64,000 nucleotides of DNA from Polaribacter sp. Hel_I_88 (GTDB lineage: Bacteria > Bacteroidota > Bacteroidia > Flavobacteriales > Flavobacteriaceae): the NCBI RefSeq assembly GCF_000687935.1, contig NZ_JHZZ01000001.1, forward strand, positions 62,001 through 126,000, written 5' to 3'. Positions 42,031 through 50,038 of the stretch are shown here, one piece after another. A model generated the notes under the pieces. The model did not search any database and was not told the origin of the DNA. It saw only the letters and a list, made by a program, of their open reading frames with translations. The first letter of the stretch is position 1. Each line of letters starts with the position of its first letter. The position numbers and the translations under genes were made by a program.

Positions 42031-43745
42031 TAATTCAACTTCATCTCTTTAATGATTCGTTGAATTTTAGCATCCAAATTCGCTTCTACTTCTGCTGCAT
42101 TTTTAATACTTTCTAAAGGAGAATTTACGCTAAAATAAAATTTTATTTTTGGCTCTGTTCCACTAGGTCTTGCAGCAATTCTTGTTCCAGATTCAGTTTG
42201 ATAAATCAACACATTCGATTTTGGCAAATCGATTTTAGAAACCTCACCAGTAATTAAGTTTTTCTTGGTTGATGCATCATAATCACAAAGCGATTCTATT
42301 TTTTCACCATCAATTTCTGTGATTGGGTTGTTACGCATATCACTTAACATTTGCTGAATTTCTGCAGCTCCATCCATTCCTTTTTTGGTAATTGAAATTA
42401 AGTGTTCTTTGTAGAAACTATTCTCAACATAAATATTTAGTAATTCTTGATAAAAAGAACTACCATTTTGTTTTGCCAAAGCTGCAACTTCACAAGCTAA
42501 AAGTGTTGCAGTAACTGCATCTTTATCTCTTACAAAATCGCCAACCATATAACCAAAACTCTCCTCACCTCCACCAATAAAATCAAGCTCTGGGAAATCT
42601 CTTACCATTTTTGCAATCCACTTAAAACCAGTTAAACCCACTTTGGTTTCAACACCATAACTTGTGGCAACATCGTTCACCAATTCTGTAGAAACAATCG
42701 TAGAACCAACAAATTGACTTCCATTCAATTTACCTTCATCTTTCCACTTTTTTAGCAGAAAATTTGTCATAACAACCATGGTTTGGTTTCCATTCATCAA
42801 CTTCATGTTGCCTTCTAAATCTCTTACAGCAACTCCTAACCTATCACAATCTGGATCTGTACCAATTACAATATCAGCATCAATTTTATTTGCTAAATCT
42901 GTAGCCATTTTTAAAGCTTCTGGCTCTTCAGGATTTGGCGATTTTACAGTTGGGAAATCACCATTTGGCTCTCTTTGTGCTGAGACAATATGAACATCTG
43001 TATAACCTGCTTTTGCTAATGCATCTGGCACAGAAACAATTGAGGTTCCATGTAAAGATGTAAAAACTATTTTTAAATTTTTACGATCAATTTTATTATA
43101 TAATGATCCATTTTTTACAGCATCTTCTATAAAAACGTCATCTACTTCTTTACCAATAATTTCAATTAAAGCTTCATTTGCATCAAACTTAATTTCAGAA
43201 AAATCCAACGAATTTACGTTTCCAATAATTCCACTATCATGAGGTGGTACAATTTGTCCTCCATCTGCCCAATACACTTTATATCCATTATATTCTGGTG
43301 GATTATGAGAAGCTGTTAACACAATTCCTGCATCACAATTTAAATGACGAACTGCAAAAGATAGTTCTGGAGTTGCTCTTAAATCTTCGAACAAAAACAC
43401 TTTTATATTATTTGCTGATAAAACATCCGCAACAACTTTAGCAAACTTTTTACTATTATGCCTACAATCAAAAGCAATCACAACACTTAATTGTTCTTTT
43501 TTTACATTCTCAATTAAATAATTAGACAAACCTTGCGTTGCTCTACCTAACGTATATTTGTTAATTCTGTTGGTTCCTGCACCCATAATTCCACGCATTC
43601 CACCAGTTCCAAATTCCATGTCTTTATAAAATCTGTCTGCTAAATCGTTTGGATTGTTATCGATTAAATCTTGAATTTCTGACTGCGTTTCAGCATCAAA
43701 AGTAGCAGTTAACCATTGTTTTGCTTTGTCTAAAATATCTTTCAT
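42030..43745 (-). CDS. Phospho-sugar mutase (phosphoglucomutase/phosphomannomutase family)
   Basis: A 571-residue alpha-D-phosphohexomutase, long form. The active-site phosphoserine loop is TASHNPPEYNGYKVY, the metal loop GTDPDCDRLG, the sugar-binding loop GGEESFGYM and the phosphate loop RPSGTEPKIKFY. It interconverts hexose-1- and 6-phosphates for sugar-nucleotide synthesis. The long form usually acts on glucose- or mannose-phosphates. It sits between GT2 and the ABC exporter in one operon. Confidence 0.94.
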   Translation of the reverse strand: MKDILDKAKQWLTATFDAETQSEIQDLIDNNPNDLADRFYKDMEFGTGGMRGIMGAGTNRINKYTLGRATQGLSNYLIENVKKEQLSVVIAFDCRHNSKKFAKVVADVLSANNIKVFLFEDLRATPELSFAVRHLNCDAGIVLTASHNPPEYNGYKVYWADGGQIVPPHDSGIIGNVNSLDFSEIKFDANEALIEIIGKEVDDVFIEDAVKNGSLYNKIDRKNLKIVFTSLHGTSIVSVPDALAKAGYTDVHIVSAQREPNGDFPTVKSPNPEEPEALKMATDLANKIDADIVIGTDPDCDRLGVAVRDLEGNMKLMNGNQTMVVMTNFLLKKWKDEGKLNGSQFVGSTIVSTELVNDVATSYGVETKVGLTGFKWIAKMVRDFPELDFIGGGEESFGYMVGDFVRDKDAVTATLLACEVAALAKQNGSSFYQELLNIYVENSFYKEHLISITKKGMDGAAEIQQMLSDMRNNPITEIDGEKIESLCDYDASTKKNLITGEVSKIDLPKSNVLIYQTESGTRIAARPSGTEPKIKFYFSVNSPLESIKNAAEVEANLDAKIQRIIKEMKLN

Positions 43746-43784
43746 AGGTAATAAAAAAAGTTAATTGAAATACAAATATACAGA

Positions 43785-44750
43785 TTAGAAATTGAGTTTT
43801 TCCTTTATTGTATAGTGTTTTTCGTCAGGTTTCATTTTTATGATCAATTCGCCTAAAAATCCTGATAAAAAAAGTAATGTTCCTAAAATCATGGAGGTTA
43901 GTGCTATATAAAACCAAGGATTACTGGTTACCAAAATGGTTTTAATTCCATTAAAAAGCTTGTAAAGTTTAAGAACACCAATATAAAAAGCTAAAGAAGT
44001 TCCGAATAAAAACATCAAAGTGCCCCACAAACCGAAAATATGCATAGGTCTTTTACCAAACTTTGATAAAAAAGAAATGGTGATTAAATCTAAAAAACCG
44101 TTTATAAAACGATCAATTCCAAACTTAGTTTCGCCATATTTTCTTGCTTGATGCTGCACTACCTTTTCTCCTATTTTATTAAAACCTTCGTTTTTGGCTA
44201 AAACAGGAATGTATCTGTGCATTTCTCCACTTACTTTTACAGCTTTTATAACCTCATTTTTATAAGCTTTTAAGCCACAATTAAAATCGTGTAATTTTAA
44301 ACCCGAAGTTCTTCTTGCAGCTGCATTAAATAATTTTGAAGGTATATTTTTAGTGACAACATTGTCATATCGTTTCTTTTTCCAACCAGAAATTAGGTCA
44401 AAATCATCCTTGATAATTAAATTGTATAGTTCAGGAATTTCTTCTGGATTGTCTTGCAAATCAGCATCCATTGTAATAACAACTTTGCCTTTTGCAAGTT
44501 CAAAACCAGCATCTAATGCTTGACTTTTTCCGTAATTTCTTTGAAAACGAATTCCTTTTACAGCAGTATATTTGGCTGATAATTCTTCGATAACTTGCCA
44601 GGAAGTGTCTGTGCTGCCATCATCAATAAAAATAATTTCATATAAATAACGATTGGATTGCATAACTTTTGCAATCCAATCGTGTAATTCTTGTAAAGAT
44701 TCTTCTTCGTTAAGAAGTGGTATAACTACCGAAATTTCCATATTATTCAT
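43785..44750 (-). CDS. Polyprenyl-phosphate glycosyltransferase, GT2 (GtrB/DPM-like)
   Basis: A 321-residue GT2 enzyme: SVVIPLLNEEESLQELH, the Asp-rich IFIDDGSTDTSW, DADLQDNPEEIPEL and the acceptor-loop region ARRTSGLKLHDFNCGLKAY. Two C-terminal membrane helices (about 232-260 and 268-300) anchor it. This type transfers a sugar to undecaprenyl phosphate. The start may be the Met at codon 4 (ATG at 44741). It is operon-linked to the mutase and ABC exporter. Confidence 0.92.
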   Translation of the reverse strand: MNNMEISVVIPLLNEEESLQELHDWIAKVMQSNRYLYEIIFIDDGSTDTSWQVIEELSAKYTAVKGIRFQRNYGKSQALDAGFELAKGKVVITMDADLQDNPEEIPELYNLIIKDDFDLISGWKKKRYDNVVTKNIPSKLFNAAARRTSGLKLHDFNCGLKAYKNEVIKAVKVSGEMHRYIPVLAKNEGFNKIGEKVVQHQARKYGETKFGIDRFINGFLDLITISFLSKFGKRPMHIFGLWGTLMFLFGTSLAFYIGVLKLYKLFNGIKTILVTSNPWFYIALTSMILGTLLFLSGFLGELIIKMKPDEKHYTIKEKLNF

Positions 44751-44816
44751 TCAATATTCTAAAATCAAAGTTCAAAGTTACGATTTTATGAATTATTGAA
44801 CGTTGAAGTTTGAAAT

Positions 44817-45338
44817 TTAGTAAGTTTCTTCTTCAGATTTTTTCATTGTAGCAGCTGCAATTAAAGATGTAACTCCACCTAAAAATAAATTCCATATTAA
44901 AATTCCTCCAAACATACTTAAGAAAAAATTGTCTTCAGAGTTTTTAGTAGCTTCTTCAATTTGCCCTTCTGTCATTCCAAAAGAATCTGCAAACATCGTT
45001 TTTTGAGCTTCAATAGTGTTTGTTACAAAATCTGGTTCAATTACTGTTGATAATAAAACATAATAAATTATAACAATAATTGTTGCAATCATAGAAACAC
45101 CTATACCTATTTTAACACCTTGACCAAATGTTAAAAAACCACCATTGTCGCTTTTGTATTTTTTTATACTTAAAATTACAAAAACAATTAATAAAATTAT
45201 ACCAGCAATACCTGAATAAAACTCTGTAACATAAAGGTTTCCTGTGGCGTATTTAATTAAACTTATAAAAATACTTATAATTCCTAAATACAATCCATAA
45301 TTTAAAATAACACTTTTACTGTTTGCTTGATTTTCCAT
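44817..45338 (-). CDS. DUF4199 membrane protein
   Basis: A 173-residue protein with four membrane segments (about 10-32, 38-58, 72-98, 138-162), a GFLTFGQGVKIGIGVSM motif in the third and a long periplasmic or cytoplasmic helix (about 105-135). DUF4199 proteins are common in Bacteroidota and often lie next to this type of glycosyltransferase; the function is unknown. A TATATTTG -7 element (minus strand, 45363-45370) precedes it. It heads the DUF4199-GT2-mutase-ABC operon. Confidence 0.88.
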   Translation of the reverse strand: MENQANSKSVILNYGLYLGIISIFISLIKYATGNLYVTEFYSGIAGIILLIVFVILSIKKYKSDNGGFLTFGQGVKIGIGVSMIATIIVIIYYVLLSTVIEPDFVTNTIEAQKTMFADSFGMTEGQIEEATKNSEDNFFLSMFGGILIWNLFLGGVTSLIAAATMKKSEEETY

Positions 45339-45727
45339 TGATTTTAAAGTTTAGTTAGTTTACAAATATAAAATTTTCGTTTTAAAAGTTTTTTAAACAA
45401 TTTCTAAAACACTTTTATCATATCTTATTAGTATTCATTTAATTAAAATTGTTACAGAAAAATATACTTTTTTTTTAAATTGATACATCAATTGTATGTA
45501 TCTAATTCTATCTATAAAATATTCCTTTTTGATTTTTTTTTTTAGAAAAACCTTCGTAATTATTCAAACAAATATGGTCTTCAATAAAATTTCTAATCAT
45601 AATATTGATGTTGTTTTGTGAGATATAAATTTGCTTATAAATTCATTAAAGTAAATGTAACAAAAAACCACAACTAAAAGATGTGGTTTTAAAATATTAA
45701 GAATCAAAATAATTTTGTTTGTTTATA

Positions 45728-45825
45728 TTTCGCTCCTATGTAGCTTTAATTTTAAATTATATTTTATTTCCTTATTAATATTACGCTCCTACAGAGCTAA
45801 AAATCCCAAAAGGATAAAATAAAAA
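45728..45825. repeat. REP-like D-elements, second site
   Basis: CGCTCCTATGTAGCTTTAA and CGCTCCTACAGAGCT followed by AAAAATCCCAAAAGGAT match, in reverse complement, the sequences at 28870-29020. The palindromes are imperfect and probably decayed. Confidence 0.65.
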
Positions 45826-45838
45826 TACTAAAATCAAA

Positions 45839-45866
45839 AAAACCACAATCTTTCAATTGTGGTTTT
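45839..45866 (-). terminator. Rho-independent terminator of dnaN
   Basis: AAAACCACAAT (45839-45849) and ATTGTGGTTTT (45856-45866) form an 11-bp stem with a 6-base loop. On the minus strand a T-run follows. Confidence 0.88.
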
Positions 45867-45906
45867 GTCTTGTATCTTGGTTCAAAAAAATCTTGTTTCT
45901 AAAAGT

Positions 45907-47025
45907 TTAGTTATTCAACATCACTGGCATTACCAACATGGTTACTTGTTCACCTTCATCAGTTCCATCAATAGGAGTTAAAATTCCTGCTCTGTTTGGC
46001 AAAGACATTTCAATTAAAACTTCATTAGAGCTTAAATTGTTTAACATTTCGCTTAAAAAACGTGAGTTAAAGCCAATTTGCATGTCATCTCCTTGATAAT
46101 CGCAACTTAAACGCTCATCTGCTTTGTTGGCAAAATCTAAATCTTCAGCAGAAATATTTAATTCTGTTCCTGCCATTTTTAAACGAATTTGATGTGTAGT
46201 TTTGCTAGAGAAAATAGAAACACGTCTTACAGAGTTTAAGAAAGAAGCTCTATCAACTGTTAATTTATTTGGATTCTCTTTTGGAATTACAGCTTCATAA
46301 TTTGGATATTTTCCATCAATTAATCTACACACTAAAACTACATTATCGAATGTAAACTTTGCGTTTGCATCATTATATTCAATCGTAACTTCGCTTTCAG
46401 ATCCACCTAAAATACCTTTTAATAAATTTAAAGGTTTCTTTGGCATTATAAATTCTGCAGTTTGATCTGCAGTAACATCTGTTCTAGAATATTTTACCAA
46501 TTTATGAGCATCAGTAGCTACAAAAGTTAAACTTTGAGAACTAAACTGAAAAAACACTCCACTCATTACTGGGCGTAAATCGTCATTTCCTGCAGCAAAA
46601 ATAGTTTTAGAAATCGCTGTTCCTAAAATATGTGCTGGCACAATAGTTTTACTTGGACTTGGTAAAGAAACCGCTTTTGGGAATTCATCACCACCAAAAT
46701 AAGCCATATCATATTTACCTTGATCAGAACTTATTTCAATAGTATTATCACCTTCCGTTTTAAACGTTAAAGGCTGGTTTGGAAACGTCTTTAAAGTATC
46801 TAACAACAAACGTGCAGAAACAGCTATAGAACCAGTACTATCACTTTCTACATCTACTACAGAACTCATAGTGGTTTCTAAATCGGATGCTGAAACTTTT
46901 AATTGATTTTCTGATAATTCAAACAAAAAATTGTCTAAAATTGGTAAGGTATTGTTGCTATTTATTACGCCCCCTAAAACTTGTAATTGTTTTAAAAGTT
47001 GCGAACTCGATACAATAAATTTCAT
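45907..47025 (-). CDS. dnaN: DNA polymerase III beta subunit (sliding clamp)
   Basis: The ring-shaped clamp that tethers DNA polymerase III. At 372 residues it has three repeated clamp domains: FIVSSSQLLKQLQVLGGVI starts domain 1, RLLLDTLKTFPNQPLTF is in domain 1, RPVMSGVFFQF begins domain 2, and the C-terminal LVMPVMLNN is the partner-binding pocket end. dnaA is not next to it, as is common in this phylum. A TATATTTG promoter element is upstream and a terminator follows. Confidence 0.97.
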   Translation of the reverse strand: MKFIVSSSQLLKQLQVLGGVINSNNTLPILDNFLFELSENQLKVSASDLETTMSSVVDVESDSTGSIAVSARLLLDTLKTFPNQPLTFKTEGDNTIEISSDQGKYDMAYFGGDEFPKAVSLPSPSKTIVPAHILGTAISKTIFAAGNDDLRPVMSGVFFQFSSQSLTFVATDAHKLVKYSRTDVTADQTAEFIMPKKPLNLLKGILGGSESEVTIEYNDANAKFTFDNVVLVCRLIDGKYPNYEAVIPKENPNKLTVDRASFLNSVRRVSIFSSKTTHQIRLKMAGTELNISAEDLDFANKADERLSCDYQGDDMQIGFNSRFLSEMLNNLSSNEVLIEMSLPNRAGILTPIDGTDEGEQVTMLVMPVMLNN

Positions 47026-47050
47026 TTAGTTTTTTTCTTAATTAGTGTTA

Positions 47051-47058
47051 CAAATATA
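47051..47058 (-). promoter_or_regulatory. -7 element for dnaN
   Basis: The minus strand reads TATATTTG, 25 bp before the ATG. No clear -33 element was found. Confidence 0.55.
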
Positions 47059-47172
47059 ATGTTAATATGTGATTCTGAAAATTAATTTATTAACAGGTTA
47101 TCAGCATTTTGTTGATGCACTCTAAAACGTTATAAAAATGTTAAGACCTTCCTTTTTACTGATAAATTAAAG

Positions 47173-47180
47173 TACATTTG
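47173..47180 (+). promoter_or_regulatory. -7 element for the PIG-L gene
   Basis: TACATTTG fits TAnnTTTG and lies 20 bp before the ATG at 47201. Confidence 0.5.
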
Positions 47181-47200
47181 TTCGTTATCAAACAATAAAA

Positions 47201-49687
47201 ATGAAGAATAGTTTACTTACAATTTCAGCTTTTTTGCTGATTTCCACGTCAATTTTTGCACAAAAACCTCAAAAATTAACTTCAAATGAAATTTACGAGA
47301 AAATTCAGAAACTTAATTTTTTAGGAACTGCACTTTATATTGCTGCACATCCAGATGATGAAAACACTCGTTTAATTGCCTATTTAGCAAATAACGTAAA
47401 AGCACGAACTGGCTATTTATCGTTAACAAGAGGAGATGGAGGCCAAAATTTAATTGGCTCAGAAATTAGAGAATTATTAGGCGTTATAAGAACGCAAGAA
47501 TTATTAGCTGCCAGAAAAGTGGATGGTGGAGAACAATTTTTTACACGAGCAAACGATTTTGGTTACTCTAAACACCCTGATGAAACTCTAAAAATCTGGA
47601 ATAAAGAAAAGGTTTTGAGTGATGTAGTTTGGGCAATTAGAACGTTTAAACCCGATGTTATTATCAATAGGTTTAATCACGAAACTCCAGGAACTACCCA
47701 TGGTCATCATACAAGTTCTGCCATGTTAAGTGTAGAAGCTTTTGAGTTGGCAAATGATAGCACACAGTTTACTGCTCAACTAAAAAAGACCAATACTTGG
47801 CAACCAAAACGTTTGTTTTACAATACTTCTTCTTGGTTTTATAGAGATAATGCCGCTTTTGAAGCTGCTTCTAAAGATTTTATAAAATTTGATATTGGCG
47901 AATATTATCCTTTAAAAGGTCTTTCCAACAACGAATTAGCTTCCATTGCTAGTAGCCAACATTTGTCTCAAGGTTTTGGACGCGAATCCACAAGAGGATC
48001 TCAAAACGAATATTTAAAATTTTTAAAAGGCGATTCTTTACAAGATAAAAAAGATATTTTTTCAGGAATCAATACCACTTGGAATCGAATCAATGGTGGT
48101 GGAAAAATTGGCGATATTTTATATGATATTGAAGAAAATTTCGACTTTAGAAATCCGTCTAAACACGTATCAAAGTTATTAGAAGCGTATCAAAAAATTG
48201 AATTATTAGAGAACGAGCATTGGAGAGATTTAAAGAAAAAACAAATTTTAGAAATCATTGAAGCCTGTGCAGGTTTGTATTTAGAAGCTTCTGCAGAAAG
48301 CAATAAAGGAACTCCAAATTCTAACATTAAAGTTGATTTTGAAGTTTTAAACAGAAGTAATGTTAATATGACTTTAGCTTCTATAACTTCTACATTAAAT
48401 CAAGAAGTTTTTGTAAAACAGCAAACCATTTCAAATAACCAAAAAATTAATTTTACAGAAACTATAAATCTTTCTGTTGATGAGTATTCTGATCCATATT
48501 GGTTAAGAAAAACGCCAACTTTAGGAATGTATACTGTAGATGATCCTTTATTAATTGGAAAACCAGAAACACCAAGCCCTGCAAAAATTGATTTTAATAT
48601 CGTGATTGGAAATATCCCAATTACCATTACTAAAAATATTGTAAGAAAATATGCTGAAAGTGACAAAGGAGAAATTTACGAACCTTTTGAAATTTTACCT
48701 TTAATAACTACAAAATTAGAGGACAAGGTTTTTATTTTCGCAAATGAAAATCAAAAGAAAATACCTGTAACTATAAAGGCTGGTGCAAATTTTACTTCTG
48801 GAAAAGTAACTTTAAAACTTCCTGAAAATTGGCTAGTTTCACCTAGCGAAATTATGTTTAACATCGAACAAAAAAACGACGAAGAAACTGTTGAGTTTTT
48901 GATATCTCCTCCAAAAGAGGCGTCTGTTGGAAAAATGGAAATAGTTGCCACTTATAATGGTAAAGAATATACCAAAGAGTTGGTAGAGATTAACTACAGC
49001 CATATTCCTAAACAAACTGTTTTATTAAATTCTGAAGCTAAAGTTGTCCGTTTAAACATTAAAAAAGCAGGTGATAAAATTGGCTATATAAAAGGTGCTG
49101 GAGATGCTCTTCCAGAAAGTTTGCGTCAAATTGGGTATACTGTTGATGAAATAAATCCTGCTGATATTAACGAAGATATTTTAAAAAAATACGATGCTAT
49201 TGTTTTAGGAATTAGAGCTTATAATGTTGTAAAAGAACTAAAATTCAAACAAAAATATTTGTTGGAATATGTTGAAAAAGGTGGGAATATGATTGTGCAA
49301 TACAACACAAACAGAGGTGTTAATGTTGATGCTCCTTACAAATTAAGACTTTCTAGAGATCGAGTTACAGACGAACTTGCAGACGTAACTATTTTAGATA
49401 GCAATCACGAACTGCTAAATTACCCGAATAAAATTACTGACGAAGATTTTAATGATTGGGTGCAAGAAAGAGGTTTATATTTCCCAGATGCTTGGGATCC
49501 AAATTTTACGCCTCTACTTTCCATGTATGACAAAGGCGAATTGCCAAAAAACGGAAGTTTGTTAATTGCAAAATATGGCAAAGGAAATTACATATACACA
49601 GGTTTAAGTTTCTTTAGAGAATTGCCTGCTGGAGTTTCTGGCGCTTATAAATTATTTGCGAATATGTTGTCTGTGAAAGGAAGGTAG
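47201..49687 (+). CDS. Secreted PIG-L/LmbE family deacetylase with C-terminal amidotransferase-like domain
   Basis: An 828-residue exported protein with a signal peptide (SLLTISAFLLISTSIFA). The zinc-binding motif Ala-His-Pro-Asp-Asp-Glu (residues 49-54) and the RGDGGQN and GTTHGHHTSSAM blocks show a PIG-L deacetylase, a family that removes acetyl groups from GlcNAc-type substrates. After it comes a beta-sandwich region (about 500-600, KIPVTIKAGANFTSGKVTL), then a domain (about 620-820) with YDAIVLGIRAYNV and GGNMIVQYNTNR that resembles a ThuA or amidotransferase-like fold. It likely acts on glycans in the periplasm. Confidence 0.88.
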   Translation: MKNSLLTISAFLLISTSIFAQKPQKLTSNEIYEKIQKLNFLGTALYIAAHPDDENTRLIAYLANNVKARTGYLSLTRGDGGQNLIGSEIRELLGVIRTQELLAARKVDGGEQFFTRANDFGYSKHPDETLKIWNKEKVLSDVVWAIRTFKPDVIINRFNHETPGTTHGHHTSSAMLSVEAFELANDSTQFTAQLKKTNTWQPKRLFYNTSSWFYRDNAAFEAASKDFIKFDIGEYYPLKGLSNNELASIASSQHLSQGFGRESTRGSQNEYLKFLKGDSLQDKKDIFSGINTTWNRINGGGKIGDILYDIEENFDFRNPSKHVSKLLEAYQKIELLENEHWRDLKKKQILEIIEACAGLYLEASAESNKGTPNSNIKVDFEVLNRSNVNMTLASITSTLNQEVFVKQQTISNNQKINFTETINLSVDEYSDPYWLRKTPTLGMYTVDDPLLIGKPETPSPAKIDFNIVIGNIPITITKNIVRKYAESDKGEIYEPFEILPLITTKLEDKVFIFANENQKKIPVTIKAGANFTSGKVTLKLPENWLVSPSEIMFNIEQKNDEETVEFLISPPKEASVGKMEIVATYNGKEYTKELVEINYSHIPKQTVLLNSEAKVVRLNIKKAGDKIGYIKGAGDALPESLRQIGYTVDEINPADINEDILKKYDAIVLGIRAYNVVKELKFKQKYLLEYVEKGGNMIVQYNTNRGVNVDAPYKLRLSRDRVTDELADVTILDSNHELLNYPNKITDEDFNDWVQERGLYFPDAWDPNFTPLLSMYDKGELPKNGSLLIAKYGKGNYIYTGLSFFRELPAGVSGAYKLFANMLSVKGR

Positions 49688-49785
49688 TTTTTCAAGTTAT
49701 GAGTTATGAGTTTATAAAAAAATCATTTTTTTGTTCATCAACAAGTAGTAATTATTTTATAAAAAACGGTTTGAAATAAATAAGT

Positions 49786-49909
49786 TTAGCCCTGATTGAA
49801 ACATTTGTTTGAGCTCTTTTTTAGTGTCAGTTCGAGTGAATTTGCTTTTCGCAAATTTGTATCGAGAACACACTAAAAAAAGCGAGTGTTGAAAGCAGAA
49901 AATAGCTTC
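49786..49909 (+). repeat. C-element, copy 3, with a nested long hairpin
   Basis: The outer arms (TTTAGCCCTGATTGAAAC and GAAAGCAGAAAATAGCTTC) match the copy at 25576. The core instead has CTTTTTTAGTGT (49816-49827) pairing with ACACTAAAAAAAG (49870-49882), enclosing a GTTCGA...TCGAGAAC palindrome with an inner AATTTGC/GCAAATT stem. It lies between the PIG-L gene and a 35-residue ORF. Confidence 0.78.
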
Positions 49910-49927
49910 AAATAAAAACAAGATACA

Positions 49928-50035
49928 ATGAAACAAGAAAAATATACTTGGAAAACAGCATACACATTAGTCTTAATTGCCAATGTTATTTACATCATCG
50001 CATTTTATTTTATTACGAATTATTTTACAGTTTAA
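49928..50035 (+). CDS. 35-residue membrane protein upstream of the symporter
   Basis: A short ORF starting MKQEKYTWKTAYTLVLIAN with one hydrophobic helix (about residues 11-33), a Lys/Tyr-rich start and a stop 3 bp before the symporter ATG. It is too short for most gene callers. I recall similar small proteins upstream of sodium:solute symporters in Flavobacteriaceae, so it may be an accessory subunit; that is inference. Confidence 0.75.
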   Translation: MKQEKYTWKTAYTLVLIANVIYIIAFYFITNYFTV

Positions 50036-50038
50036 AAG

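Larger units (their letters stand above)
45339..45906. other. 568-bp intergenic region with hairpins and REP-like repeats, no gene
   Basis: AT-rich DNA between the DUF4199 gene and dnaN. It holds a GATACAT/ATGTATC inverted repeat (45482-45502), a hairpin AAAACCACA/TGTGGTTTT (45664-45690), REP-like palindromes (45728-45825) and the dnaN terminator (45839-45866). The last two hairpins share the same AAAACCACA stem and flank the REP-like sequences. No open reading frame is convincing. Confidence 0.7.

Noticed and set aside
44751..44816. Possible terminator between DUF4199 and GT2
   Set aside because: There are short TTCAAAGTT-like repeats but no convincing stem followed by T-run, and the genes look like one operon.
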